Below are positions 25,223 to 34,141 of a stretch of 64,000 bases of DNA, one piece after another. Source of the DNA: Streptomyces tailanensis (GTDB lineage: Bacteria; Actinomycetota; Actinomycetes; Streptomycetales; Streptomycetaceae); NCBI RefSeq assembly GCF_008386495.1, contig NZ_VTHJ01000020.1, positions 71,760 to 135,759 of the forward strand, read 5' to 3'. Position numbers and translations under genes: made by a program. The stretch's first letter is position 1. The number at the start of each line of letters is the position of its first letter. The notes below the pieces were generated by a model. The model did not search any database. It worked only from the letters and a program-made list of their open reading frames with translations, and was not told where the DNA came from.

Positions 25223-25798
25223 TCAGACGCGGACGAGAGGAGTGTCGACCAGGTGTTCCGCAAGGAACCAGGCCTGCAACTCACCCGTGCGGATCACCTG
25301 CGAGACCAGAACGTCGTTGGTGCCGTCATCGCCCAGCTCGGCGCTGCGGGCCGCCGCGTCATGGGCCTCGACCAGGATCGTCTCGTGTGCCTCCAGCAAC
25401 CGCGCCAGCATCCCCGGGACTTCCTCCACCCCATCAGGCGGACGTGGAATCGACGTGATCTCGGCGACGTGCCGGGGATCGCCCACCGCGACGCCGCCCA
25501 GGGTCTGGACTCGCTCGGCGATCGTGTCGACGAGTTCCAGCTGCTCTCCCGCATGCTTGTCCAGCAGCACGTGCAGCTGGTAGAAGGTCGCGCCCCGCAT
25601 GTTCCAATGGTGCTTCTTGTAGAGGCTGTAGAGGATCTGCGTGTCCGCCAGGACCTTGTTCAGGCGCTGGCAGGAGTACATGCGTGCGTCGTAGGACAGG
25701 CCGAGAGGGAACTGCTTGACCGTCCCGAACTCCTGAATCACCTTGCCCTTTTGATGCAGCCGCGGCTGGCTGCTCAGGGGGTTGTGGCTGGTGGTCAT
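25223..25798 (-). CDS. Dps family DNA-binding ferritin-like protein
   Basis: A 191-residue Dps/ferritin-like protein. The signature is KKHHWNMRGATFYQLHVLLDKHAGEQLELVDTIAERVQTLGG, containing the His and the acidic residues of the intersubunit ferroxidase site. The N-terminal extension (residues 1-40) has several Lys/Arg/His residues and could contact DNA. It protects DNA from oxidative damage by storing iron and compacting the nucleoid. ATG 25798 has GGGAGG upstream. A degraded second copy exists at 44840-45255. Confidence 0.92.
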   Translation of the reverse strand: MTTSHNPLSSQPRLHQKGKVIQEFGTVKQFPLGLSYDARMYSCQRLNKVLADTQILYSLYKKHHWNMRGATFYQLHVLLDKHAGEQLELVDTIAERVQTLGGVAVGDPRHVAEITSIPRPPDGVEEVPGMLARLLEAHETILVEAHDAAARSAELGDDGTNDVLVSQVIRTGELQAWFLAEHLVDTPLVRV

Positions 25799-26169
25799 GA
25801 AGCGCCTCCCGCGGTGCCGTGCTTGCGATACGTGAGGGACGCTAGGCGCTGACATCGGCGACGCGTTGACCATGAGCGCATGCGGTGGTGCTCATCAGCG
25901 CACCGCCGCGTGCGGGCGCCGGTTCCAGAGCATTCCTTCCCGGCGGGCGACCGTGCACTCAGCAGGACGGGTTTGACGCCTTCGACGCCGGTCGTGAACC
26001 CGCCCACCGGGACACGGCTCGGGTCCGCCCTCGCCAGGCGAGCTGTGCCTGCCGACCGCTGCCGGCAGGCGTTCCTGTGGGCTTCGACATCGAACGACTT
26101 CTTTCTGGTGTGCCTGTTGCACCTGTGCTGGTCGTGGACATGTAGGGGCAGACGCTACGGAAGGAAGCC
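25799..26169. other. Spacer, nothing recognised
   Basis: 371 bp between the Dps gene and the sigma factor, which are divergent. It must hold promoters for both. I see no clear dyad, repeat or small gene. Confidence 0.4.
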
Positions 26170-26703
26170 ATGCCCATTGATTCCGAGGCCGAGTTCACGG
26201 ACGTGTACCGGGCTCACTACGACGACGTTGTGCGGTTCGTGCGCCGACGGGCGCATCCGATGAACGTCGACGACATCGTCGGCGAGACGTTCCTGGCGGC
26301 CTGGCGCCGCAGGCGTGAGCTGCCGGACAACCCGCGGCCGTGGCTGTTTCGCACGGCCCGCAACGCGATGCTGAACGACGGGCGCGGCAGGCGTCGGCAG
26401 TCCGCGCTGGTGGTGCACATTCAGCAGACCACCGCCTCCGGCCTGCGGGAGGCGACCGACGATGCCACGGCGCGGGTGGACCAGCGGCTCGAACTCGGCG
26501 CTGCCTGGCAGGCCCTGGCCCCGGATGACCAGGAAGTCCTCGCCCTGCACGTGTGGGAGCAGCTGACAGCCCGGGAGGCGGCGCAGGTCTTGGGCTGCAC
26601 CCGCGCCGCCTACGCCATGCGCCTGACCCGCGCCAAACGCCGCCTGGCCAAACACCTCACCCCCAACGGCGCCAGTGCGCCCGCCGTCGCTGCCATCCAC
26701 TGA
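26170..26703 (+). CDS. ECF-type RNA polymerase sigma factor
   Basis: A 177-residue extracytoplasmic-function sigma factor. Region 2 is FTDVYRAHYDDVVRFVRRRAHPMNVDDIVGETFLAAWRRRRELPDNPRPWLFRTARNAMLND. Region 4 is LAPDDQEVLALHVWEQLTAREAAQVLGCTRAAYAMRLTRAKRRLAKHL. It would direct RNA polymerase to a small regulon. The next gene, 20 bp downstream, encodes a membrane protein that probably works with it. AAGGAAG lies before the ATG. Confidence 0.92.
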   Translation: MPIDSEAEFTDVYRAHYDDVVRFVRRRAHPMNVDDIVGETFLAAWRRRRELPDNPRPWLFRTARNAMLNDGRGRRRQSALVVHIQQTTASGLREATDDATARVDQRLELGAAWQALAPDDQEVLALHVWEQLTAREAAQVLGCTRAAYAMRLTRAKRRLAKHLTPNGASAPAVAAIH

Positions 26704-26723
26704 CCCCCCGATAGGAGACCCTG

Positions 26724-27518
26724 GTGAACAACGATCTTCTCTCCCGCCTGGCCGACCTGGACACCGCGCCGCGCACTGAGCTGTCCGCGGCCGAACTCGA
26801 CCGCAAGCAGCGGCTGCTGCGCACCGTGCTGGAGGACACCGGGCAGCCGGTGCGGACGGCCGGTGCGCCCTTCCGTCGTCCGCTGGTGCGGCGCGTGGCG
26901 TTCACGGCGGCCGGGGGGCTGGCCGCCGCGGCGGCGGTGCTGGCGGCCACCGGCATCCTGCCCGGCTCGCAGAGCTCCGGGCCGCTATCCTCCGCGCAGC
27001 TGGCTAGCTGGACCGCCACCCCGGCGGGCCTGGACAGCTCCTCACGCAACGGCGGCGCCGCCGAGAAGTGGTGCCTGGACACCTCGAAGGGAGGCCAGGA
27101 CGACAGCGCACCGGCCAAGATCTCCAACGCGGACATCCGCGGATCGGTCGCTTCGATGGTCGTCACGCGCGCCGGTGAGACGACGTACTGCCTGGCCGGT
27201 TCGGACGGGTCAGGCGTGTCGATGGCGATCGACACGGTGGCGGCCGGCGCCGCCGCCGACGCCGTCACCCTGGACACCCTCGGTGCCCGTGGCAGCGACT
27301 CCGGCCAGTTCAACTACGCGCTCGGATCGGTCGGGGCGGACGTGAGGGAGGTGACCGTGCGTGACTCCGGCCAGACTGTGCAGGCCACCGTGCAGGACGG
27401 TCGCTGGACCGCCTGGTGGCCCGACGGCAACCCCGACGGCCTGCTCACCGGCACCCTGACCCTCACCCTGGCCGACGGCACCACCCGCACGGTCGACGGC
27501 CCCTCGCTGATGGGCTGA
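26724..27518 (+). CDS. Single-pass membrane protein paired with the sigma factor
   Basis: A 264-residue protein with an N-terminal cytoplasmic part (about 1-50), one membrane helix (near 55-75, VAFTAAGGLAAAAAVLAATGILPG) and a large external domain. The layout matches the CU044_5270-type partners often found next to actinobacterial ECF factors. It lacks an obvious His-Cys zinc-binding anti-sigma motif. It may be a sensor or anti-sigma factor; that is inference from position. GTG start with AGGAGA upstream. Confidence 0.7.
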   Translation: MNNDLLSRLADLDTAPRTELSAAELDRKQRLLRTVLEDTGQPVRTAGAPFRRPLVRRVAFTAAGGLAAAAAVLAATGILPGSQSSGPLSSAQLASWTATPAGLDSSSRNGGAAEKWCLDTSKGGQDDSAPAKISNADIRGSVASMVVTRAGETTYCLAGSDGSGVSMAIDTVAAGAAADAVTLDTLGARGSDSGQFNYALGSVGADVREVTVRDSGQTVQATVQDGRWTAWWPDGNPDGLLTGTLTLTLADGTTRTVDGPSLMG

Positions 27519-27794
27519 AGAGCGCCGCCCCGCTCGTGCCGCGCAGGGCCATGGGTGCGACCGGCGCGACCACACCACTGCACAAGGGGTAGGCCCGCGC
27601 CGATGGGCTGCCGCGCTGCCCGGGGGCAGGGCGCGGTGAAGCCGCCGCGCAGCACTGATGGCGCAACGGCACCGGATCCGTCCCGGTGACGGTGGAACGG
27701 CACGCTCGTTCGCCGTTCCACCTGCGCCCGCCTGCTTGGTCCGCATCCTTTCCTTGTGCCACACGAAGTTGTGGTTGGTTCTGCCGGTGGACGG
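27519..27794. other. Spacer with hairpin at 27691-27722
   Basis: No gene. A perfect 11-bp inverted repeat (GGTGGAACGGC at 27691-27701, its complement at 27712-27722) with a 10-base loop could terminate transcription of the sigma-factor operon. Confidence 0.55.
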
Positions 27795-28139
27795 CGTTGT
27801 CCGCATCGGAGTCGGAACCACGGCCGACGCGCACCCGCGGGCCGGACTGCGTCAGCCACCGGTGATGGTCGCCGATCGGAGAACACCGACTTACTGCTGT
27901 TCGCGCGAGCGCTCTCCGCCGAGCAGAACGGGGACCAGCACCCAGCCTCTCGGCTCTCGGCGGTCTCCTCGTCCGGGAGCGCCGCCCGCGAACGGCTGGG
28001 ACGCCCTGGCGCACCGCGCAGACGCCCACCTCCCACATCCTCGCCAAGCTCGGCATCCACAGCCCCGTGGCCCGGGAGGCCTTCAACCACAGCCCCGCAG
28101 CGGTGCCCACCGATCTCTGACACCCACCACTGTCAGGCA
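27795..28139 (+). pseudogene. Relic of the LuxR-type ATPase gene
   Basis: A decayed partial copy of the gene at 37386-40328. It matches about 39485-39672, then jumps to about 40098-40125, then to about 40209-40345. It keeps the end of the HTH (SHILAKLGIHSP in one frame) and the same stop followed by CACC and TGTCAGG. Identity is high over long stretches, but two deletions and several frameshifts prevent translation. It looks like a duplication of the 3' end of that gene rather than an independent gene. Confidence 0.85.
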
Positions 28140-28257
28140 CACCGACGGAGGTGAAGCAGCCCATGCCATACGTCCGGGCCGGCCCAGAACCGGTGGCGTA
28201 CCGGTCCTTGATCCACACCTTCCCCTTGCGGCGGGTTCCCCGCATGCGCGACTCGGA

Positions 28258-29802
28258 TCACTGCACGCGCAGCTCCGTGGCCCGTGTGTTCAAGCGGAGG
28301 AAGAGCAGACCGACGAGGGTAATCGCGACGGTGGCGGCGACGGCTCCGCCGGCGAGCAGGGCGAGCCGGTCCCAGGGGACGTGTACGGTGACCGGCACCT
28401 TCTGCGCCGTGAGCAGCAAGGTGTGTGCCTGCTCGTACGCGGGGTCCTGACAGGCGTCGGCCGGATCGCCCGGCAGCGGTGTGCAGCGGCGCACCTCCAT
28501 CCGCGCCGCTTCGCGGGCGTCCGGTACGGCGAAGCGCGGCAGCAGCGCGCCCACGGTCACCGACAGGGCGACCGCGGGAACGACGGGCGTGAGGACCTGC
28601 CAGCCGAGCGCGCGGGCAAGGATGCCCCTCGGGGTGCCGGCGGCGACGAGGGAGGTGAGTGTGCGCCTTCTGGCCGCGACACCGTCGACGAGCGCCACCA
28701 GCAGGCCCATGGCGGCGATCGCCATCGCCACCAGAACGGCGTATCCCACCAATGCGTAGGCGCGCTCGTAGAAGCCCGTGCCGGACGGGTCGTACGGTTC
28801 ACCGAGGAGCCGTGCGAACCGTCGCGTGTTCTCCTCCTGGGCCGCGACCGTTGCCACGGTCAGCGCGGAGAGTCCGGCGGCTGCGGACCCGGCGATGAGC
28901 GCGACCAGCATCGCGGAGAAGGTACGGCTGCCGGACCACGGGTCGGCCATCAGCCGCCTGCCCGCGAGGAGCGCGGCGGGACGACGGGCGAAACGGTGCA
29001 GCACCCGGCCGACGGTGTACGCGATCCAGCCGGTTCCCGACACGACGCCGACGCTGACGGTGAGGACACCGACCGTGATCAGTCCTCCGATGACCAGCAG
29101 GGGCACGTCGTCGTTCCGCGGATGGTCGGTGAAGTACCGGTGGACCGGTTCGACGAGCGCGCACGCTCCGAGACCCGCGAGGACGAGCACGCCCGGCGTC
29201 CTGCTCGGGCGGCCTCGCGACATACCGCGGACCACACCGAGCGGGGTGAGCGTCACGCGGCGCAGGGTGAGCACCGCCAGCAGTGTGACAAACAGCGGCA
29301 CACCCGCGGCGATGCCAGTCATCAATGCGGGTCCGGGCAGGACATCCGTCGGCAGGGACCGGCGCCCGTCGGCACCGGGCGCGTCGAGCAGCACACGGCC
29401 GAGGAAGTACACGCAGTAGCCCGTCGCGACACCGAAGGCGGACGCGAGGGCGGTCTCGGCCGCCGCGATCCGGACCACCTGGCGCGGTGTCGCTCCCGCC
29501 ATCCGCATCGCCGCGAGCCGGCGCTCCCTGCCGGGGGCGCCGAGTCGGCTGCACTGCGCGACGAACGCCAGGACCGGAATGGTCAGCAGCAGCATCCCGA
29601 ACGCGACACCGGGGCGCAGCCCTTCGTCGTTGAGCAGATCGTTGGTGTACGTGGCCGCGTGCGTTTCGGTCACGGCGAGGACCGTTGCCGCGGCAAGCAG
29701 GGTGAGTGTGCCGAGCGCGGCGCCGAACGCCGTCAGTGCGATGCGGGTCCGGTCCGCCCGGCCGCCGGCCAGAGCGAGCCGGAGCGTGGTGAGCGGGCTC
29801 AC
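28258..29802 (-). CDS. FtsX-like ABC transporter permease
   Basis: A 514-residue membrane protein with two FtsX-like cores. N-terminal LRLALAGGRADRTRIALTAFGAALGTLTLLAAA is the first helix, and LGAPGRERRLAAMRMAGATPRQVVRIAAAET is the cytoplasmic coupling segment typical of MacB/FtsX permeases. RRLMADPWSGSRTFSAM begins a second core. The GTG start overlaps the stop of the ATPase as GTGA. It probably exports a lipid or peptide antibiotic, or acts as a sensor-transporter; the cargo is unknown. Confidence 0.88.
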   Translation of the reverse strand: MSPLTTLRLALAGGRADRTRIALTAFGAALGTLTLLAAATVLAVTETHAATYTNDLLNDEGLRPGVAFGMLLLTIPVLAFVAQCSRLGAPGRERRLAAMRMAGATPRQVVRIAAAETALASAFGVATGYCVYFLGRVLLDAPGADGRRSLPTDVLPGPALMTGIAAGVPLFVTLLAVLTLRRVTLTPLGVVRGMSRGRPSRTPGVLVLAGLGACALVEPVHRYFTDHPRNDDVPLLVIGGLITVGVLTVSVGVVSGTGWIAYTVGRVLHRFARRPAALLAGRRLMADPWSGSRTFSAMLVALIAGSAAAGLSALTVATVAAQEENTRRFARLLGEPYDPSGTGFYERAYALVGYAVLVAMAIAAMGLLVALVDGVAARRRTLTSLVAAGTPRGILARALGWQVLTPVVPAVALSVTVGALLPRFAVPDAREAARMEVRRCTPLPGDPADACQDPAYEQAHTLLLTAQKVPVTVHVPWDRLALLAGGAVAATVAITLVGLLFLRLNTRATELRVQ

Positions 29803-30518
29803 CGGGAGGTCTCCGCGGTGCCGGCGGAAAGCGCTGTGCCCGCACCGAGCAGAGCGAACTCGGCGGCTTCCACCGCTCCGTCGCGCAGCCTGATCTCCCG
29901 GTCCGCGTACGCGGCGACCGTGGCGTCGTGCGTGACGAGCACGACGGTGGTGCGCTGGGTGTGGGCGGCCTGGACCATGTGCTGCAGGACGGCCTCGCTC
30001 GCGAGGGTGTCGAGTGCACCGGTCGGCTCGTCGGCGAAGAGGAGTTTCGGCTCGGTGACCAGGGCACGGGCGAGAGCCACCCGCTGCTGTTGCCCGCCGG
30101 ACATCTCACCGGGCAGCCTGTCCGCCAGATCGGCCACCCCGAGCCGGTCGAGCCACTCGAGTGCCGTCGCCGCCGCCCGGCGCCGGCGGACACCGCCGAG
30201 CAGCAGCGGCAACGCCACGTTCTCCGCCGCGGACAGCTCCATGACGAGCTGGCCGAACTGGAACAGCACCCCGAAGTCCGTACGCCGCATGGCCGAGCGC
30301 TGGGACTCGCTCCACTCGTCGACACGCCTGCCCTGGTACCGGACGGTGCCGGCGTCCGGGCTCAGGATGCCCGCCAGGATGTGCAACAGCGTCGACTTGC
30401 CGCACCCGCTCGGCCCGGTGACGGCGACGATCTCGCCCTCCCCCATGCCGACCGAGATGCCGCGCAGAGCCTGTGTCGGCCCGTAGGCCTTCACCACGTC
30501 ACGGGCTTCAATGATCAC
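29799..30518 (-). CDS. ABC transporter ATPase (MacB/LolD-like)
   Basis: A 239-residue ATPase. Walker A is GPSGCGKST, the signature is MSGGQQQRVALARAL, Walker B is LLFADEPTGALD and the switch His is in VLVTHDATVAAYADR. It fits the LolD/MacB group that pairs with FtsX-type permeases. The GTG start overlaps the PadR stop codon as GTGA with AGGAGG upstream, and its own stop overlaps the permease start, so PadR, ATPase and permease form one tightly coupled operon. Confidence 0.93.
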   Translation of the reverse strand: MIIEARDVVKAYGPTQALRGISVGMGEGEIVAVTGPSGCGKSTLLHILAGILSPDAGTVRYQGRRVDEWSESQRSAMRRTDFGVLFQFGQLVMELSAAENVALPLLLGGVRRRRAAATALEWLDRLGVADLADRLPGEMSGGQQQRVALARALVTEPKLLFADEPTGALDTLASEAVLQHMVQAAHTQRTTVVLVTHDATVAAYADREIRLRDGAVEAAEFALLGAGTALSAGTAETSR

Positions 30519-31051
30519 TGGTGCACCTCCTGGTGCAGGTCGGTGACGCGGTCCATCGCGGTCTGCATCCACCGCAGATCCGCGTCGAGGTGAGCGATCG
30601 CCAAGTCGGCGGCCAGAACGTGGGCGATGGGCAGCGTTCCGGAGGATTTCGCCGCCGTGAGTGCGCGCATCCGTGCGAGATGGGCGGCCCGCTGAGCGGC
30701 GAGGTGGCGGCGGGCGGTCGCCTCGTCCGTCACCAGCAAGGTGATCACGACCTTGGCCAGCAGCTCGTTCGACAGGTGGGGCGCCGGCGGTTCGATCCGC
30801 GAGATCCACGCGGCCAGCGCTTCCCGCCCACGGTCGGTGACCTCGTACACCGTGCGGTCAGGGCCTCCCACACGGTCGTGCCCGGCCTCGGCGGCCAGGC
30901 CGTCGCGGTCCAGACGCTTGAGGGTTGCGTACACCTGCCCGAAGGGAAGCGGCTTGGCACCCGGCAGGTGCGAGTCGTGGGCGTGCTTCAACTCGTACCC
31001 GTGCAGGGCGCGCGGGGTGAGCAGACCGAGGAGGACATGGGGCGTGGACAC
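30515..31051 (-). CDS. PadR family regulator
   Basis: A 178-residue PadR regulator. VLLGLLTPRALHGYELKHAHDSHLPGAKPLPFGQVYATLKRLDRDGLAAEAGHDRVGGPDRTVYEVTDRGREALAAWI is the winged helix, and the C-terminal helices (LAAQRAAHLARMRALTAAK onward) form the dimer arm. No clear ribosome binding site precedes the GTG at 31051, so it may be translated leaderless. It is first in an operon with an ABC exporter that it most likely represses. Confidence 0.9.
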   Translation of the reverse strand: MSTPHVLLGLLTPRALHGYELKHAHDSHLPGAKPLPFGQVYATLKRLDRDGLAAEAGHDRVGGPDRTVYEVTDRGREALAAWISRIEPPAPHLSNELLAKVVITLLVTDEATARRHLAAQRAAHLARMRALTAAKSSGTLPIAHVLAADLAIAHLDADLRWMQTAMDRVTDLHQEVHQ

Positions 31052-31060
31052 GGCGGTAAC

Positions 31061-31077
31061 TATTCATTGAGAGAATA
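31061..31077. promoter_or_regulatory. Dyad TATTC-N7-GAATA, probable PadR operator
   Basis: An inverted repeat ten bases upstream of the PadR start. It overlaps where a -10 box would lie for a leaderless transcript, which suits autorepression. Confidence 0.5.
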
Positions 31078-31358
31078 GAAGTGTCAACCGTGTCCGTCGT
31101 CGGTGCACTGCCGAGCGGGTGCGGCGCACCAGGGGCGCCACTCACAAGCACCCTCGGCTCCTCGGATCGAACGCCGGGAACGGTGCGCTCACCACCACGT
31201 CCAGGGACGGCTTGCGTTCGTTCGCCAAGCGAGCACCAGGACGCCTGCCCACGCCCCAGGGTCTGGTCGCCCTCCCGCACGCACTCGCCCGCTGGTCCGG
31301 GGCGGAGGCGGCGCAGTACGCGCCGCAGGGGGTACCGGCCTGCGTCCCGCGTCGCGGA
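31078..31358. other. Spacer, nothing recognised
   Basis: A 281-bp gene-free segment between the PadR operon promoter and the 3' end of the response regulator. No dyad or small gene was seen. Confidence 0.4.
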
Positions 31359-32012
31359 TCAGCTGTTCATCAGGCCTGACTCCCACGCCCAGGCCGCGAT
31401 CTCCACTCGGTTGCGCGCCTCGATCTTGTTCTGGATCCGCGTCAAGTGCGTCTTGACCGTGCCGACGGTGATGTGGAGGCGAGCCGCCACCTCGGCGTTG
31501 GTCAACCCCCTGGCGACGAGCGTGACCACCTCGGTCTCCCGGGCAGACAACTCGGCGCCCGGAGCAGCCCCCGCGGCAGTCGCCGATGCACGGAAATGGC
31601 GCAGCAGCCGCACCGTGATGGCGGGACTGATCAGCGCTTCCCCCGACGCCGCGGCCCGCACCGCCTCGACCAGCAGGGCGGGGCCCGAGTCCTTGAGCAG
31701 GAAACCGCAGGCACCACCGAGCAGCGCACGGTGGACGTACTCCTCGTCGCGGAACGTCGTCACGACGATCACCTGCGGCGGCTCGGCCACGCCCGGCCGC
31801 CGCAGCAGCCGCAGCGCTTCCAGGCCGTCGAGCCGGGGCATCCGGATGTCCATCAGCACGACGTCCGGGCGGTGGCGGGCGGTGAGTTCCACGGCCTGGA
31901 CCCCGTCCACCGCCTCGGCGACGACCTCGATGTCGTCCTCCGCTGCGAGGATCAGGCCGAAACCGGTGCGGACCATCGCCTGGTCGTCCGCGAGCAGCAC
32001 GCGAATGGTCAC
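31359..32012 (-). CDS. NarL-family response regulator
   Basis: A 217-residue two-component response regulator. The receiver domain has the acidic pair D9-D10, phospho-acceptor D55 in VVLMDIRMP, and the T and K positions in VVTTF and FLLKDSG. The C-terminal LuxR-type HTH is LSARETEVVTLVARGLTNAEVAARLHITVGTVKTHLTRIQNKI. The GTG start overlaps the kinase stop codon as GTGA. It may control the adjacent PadR-ABC operon. Confidence 0.94.
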   Translation of the reverse strand: MTIRVLLADDQAMVRTGFGLILAAEDDIEVVAEAVDGVQAVELTARHRPDVVLMDIRMPRLDGLEALRLLRRPGVAEPPQVIVVTTFRDEEYVHRALLGGACGFLLKDSGPALLVEAVRAAASGEALISPAITVRLLRHFRASATAAGAAPGAELSARETEVVTLVARGLTNAEVAARLHITVGTVKTHLTRIQNKIEARNRVEIAAWAWESGLMNS

Positions 32013-33244
32013 ACGGTCTCTCTCTGTGTCCGGTCGTGGCCCTGGCCGGGTGCCGCGGGACCGGACGCATTCGTAGGTGCGGTGCCGGTCGGCAGGACTG
32101 CCTCGACCAGCCAGCCGTCCCGGGCGGCCGGGCCCGAGCGCAGCGTGCCGCCGATCATCGCGACTCGTTCCTCCAGACCTCGGAGGCCGAACCGCCCGCC
32201 GGTGCTCCGGCGCCCACCGCCGTCGTTGCTCACTCGTACCCGTACCGTGTCCCCGGTGTGGGTCAGCCGGACCTCGACACTGGTGCAGTGGCGGGCGTGC
32301 TTGCGGATATTGGTGAGGGCTTCCATCACCACGTGGTGCGCGGTGGTGGCGAGCTCTGCCGGCAGTGGGCCGGGCTCGCCCTCTTCGGCCAACTCCGTCC
32401 GGGCACCTGGCAGCTCGAACCGCTCGACCAGCCGGCGTACGGCACCCCCGAGGTCGGTGACCGGCCGCGGGGCGACCCTGTTGTCCGGCTCGCGCAGCAT
32501 CCCGACCATGCGGTGCATCGACTCCAGCGACTCGATCCCCGCCTGCTCGATCCGCTCCAGCGCGGGCGGCAGGAGTTCCGGCTTCTTCGCCGCGACGGCA
32601 CCGGCGCCCTGCGCCAACACGACGATGCCGGTCACATGGTGGGCCACGAAGTCGTGCAGGTCCCGGGCGAACTCGGTGCGCTGGCGCAGCTGGAGCGCGG
32701 TTTCCCGGCGGCGCCGGTCTGCGGCGACGAGGCGGGCGGCCAGCCCTGCCCCCACCACTGCGAAGGCGATCAGCGCGAGGAAGAGGGACACGGCGACGAC
32801 TGTGTCGCGCACACCGCTGGCCAGTGGGCGCAGCACCACCGCGGCGAGCAGCGCGGGGGCGGTCACCGTCACCGCGACGGGCGTGGCCCGCCAGGTGACG
32901 AAGCCCAGCACGACGACGAGCGCGACGGGCTCGGTGAACGCGTACCCGTCCAGGCCGGTGAAGCGGTCGCCGTCCGAGGAGTCCCCGGCGCGGACCGCGG
33001 CAGCGACGCCGAGCGAGGCCAGGGAAGCGGCCATGGCGGCGACAGGCAGGACATTCACCTTCAGGTGCGGGGCGAGGAGGGCCACCAGCACGGCGAGCAG
33101 CGCGACCTCCAGCGGCGGAGCCCCGAACCCCGTGACGCTGAACGCACCCCACCGGTGGTCCAGTAGGCCAAGCGTGCCCAGCGGTACTGCCAGGGAGATC
33201 GTCCACGCCGAGACGCGCGACCACGAGCTGCAGCGGACGATCAC
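32009..33244 (-). CDS. Membrane histidine kinase (HisKA_3)
   Basis: A roughly 411-residue sensor kinase. The N-terminal half has about five to six hydrophobic segments. The dimerisation domain has the phosphorylated His in ARDLHDFVAHHVTGIVVLAQ. The ATP-binding domain has VVMEALTNIRKHARH (N box) and GGRFGLRGLEERVAMIGGTLRSGP (G boxes). GTG 33244 is used, since the frame farther upstream lacks family character. It is co-transcribed with the response regulator; the ligand is unknown. Confidence 0.9.
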   Translation of the reverse strand: MIVRCSSWSRVSAWTISLAVPLGTLGLLDHRWGAFSVTGFGAPPLEVALLAVLVALLAPHLKVNVLPVAAMAASLASLGVAAAVRAGDSSDGDRFTGLDGYAFTEPVALVVVLGFVTWRATPVAVTVTAPALLAAVVLRPLASGVRDTVVAVSLFLALIAFAVVGAGLAARLVAADRRRRETALQLRQRTEFARDLHDFVAHHVTGIVVLAQGAGAVAAKKPELLPPALERIEQAGIESLESMHRMVGMLREPDNRVAPRPVTDLGGAVRRLVERFELPGARTELAEEGEPGPLPAELATTAHHVVMEALTNIRKHARHCTSVEVRLTHTGDTVRVRVSNDGGGRRSTGGRFGLRGLEERVAMIGGTLRSGPAARDGWLVEAVLPTGTAPTNASGPAAPGQGHDRTQRETV

Positions 33245-33432
33245 ACCGGCGAGCCTAACAAGGCGGTGCGGGGTGCGGCCTCCGTCCACGGTAGGTCGTC
33301 GCGGTCTGCCGAAAGTCGTAACGGGCGGCCGCGGAACCTGTCCTGCGGAAGATCCGCGAGGGTGTGCGAGGCGGTGACACTCGGGGCGAGACGACGGCAA
33401 CGGGCTGTCACGACAGGGAAGTGTTCACACGC

Positions 33433-34044
33433 ATGGTCAATCTCGACTTCACGGTTTCCGCGGCCATGGTGCTGGTGCCCGCACTGGTCCTCTTCGCCGT
33501 CCTGGTTCTGTTGCGTGCCCGCGCCGGCAGCCCCGGCTGGACCGGCAGGCATGCACTGCTGCGGCTGGGCGGCGCTCTCTACGCGGCGGCGGTCCTCCAG
33601 CTGACAATCTTCCCGCTGCACGTGGTGTTCGGGACGTACGCCAACCAGACCCCCTGGTACGAGATGGTCCAGTGGGTGCCGCTGATCATCGCGGACTTCA
33701 GCTTCGTCCCCAATGTGATCATGATGCTGCCGCTGGGGGCGCTGCTGTCCCTGATGTCCGTCCGCGTGTCCTCCCCGGGACGGGCCGCTCTGGCCGGTGC
33801 CGGGATCAGCCTGGCCATCGAGCTGACGCAGATGCTGTCGTACATCCTGTTCAGCAACGGCCGCTCCGTGGACATCAACGACGTCATCGCCAACACCCTC
33901 GGCACGGTCCTGGGCTTCCTCGCCCTGCGGTGGGTCGCCCGGGCGCGGTCGTTGGCCGGGCTGGTGCAGGAGCTCGCCCTGCCCTCCGCATGCCCGGCCG
34001 GCATCCCCGCCACCGGACACGGGCACGCCGGGCCGGCGTCCTGA
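33433..34044 (+). CDS. VanZ family membrane protein
   Basis: A 203-residue protein with about five membrane helices and the VanZ signature: LTIFPLHV, then WVPLIIADFSFVPNVIMMLPLGALLSLM, then AIELTQMLSYILFSNGRSVDINDVIANTLGTVLGF. VanZ relatives are associated with glycopeptide (teicoplanin) tolerance and envelope functions. The ATG at 33433 was chosen; an upstream extension has no family match. It is divergent from the histidine kinase, whose regulon it may belong to. Confidence 0.88.
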   Translation: MVNLDFTVSAAMVLVPALVLFAVLVLLRARAGSPGWTGRHALLRLGGALYAAAVLQLTIFPLHVVFGTYANQTPWYEMVQWVPLIIADFSFVPNVIMMLPLGALLSLMSVRVSSPGRAALAGAGISLAIELTQMLSYILFSNGRSVDINDVIANTLGTVLGFLALRWVARARSLAGLVQELALPSACPAGIPATGHGHAGPAS

Positions 34045-34141
34045 CCGATGACGTCCACAAAGGCGCACCAGCGGGGCCATGACGTCCGCCCCTGACCCGT
34101 GGCAGGTGAGAGCCGCACAGCCGGATCCGCATGCGAGCACG

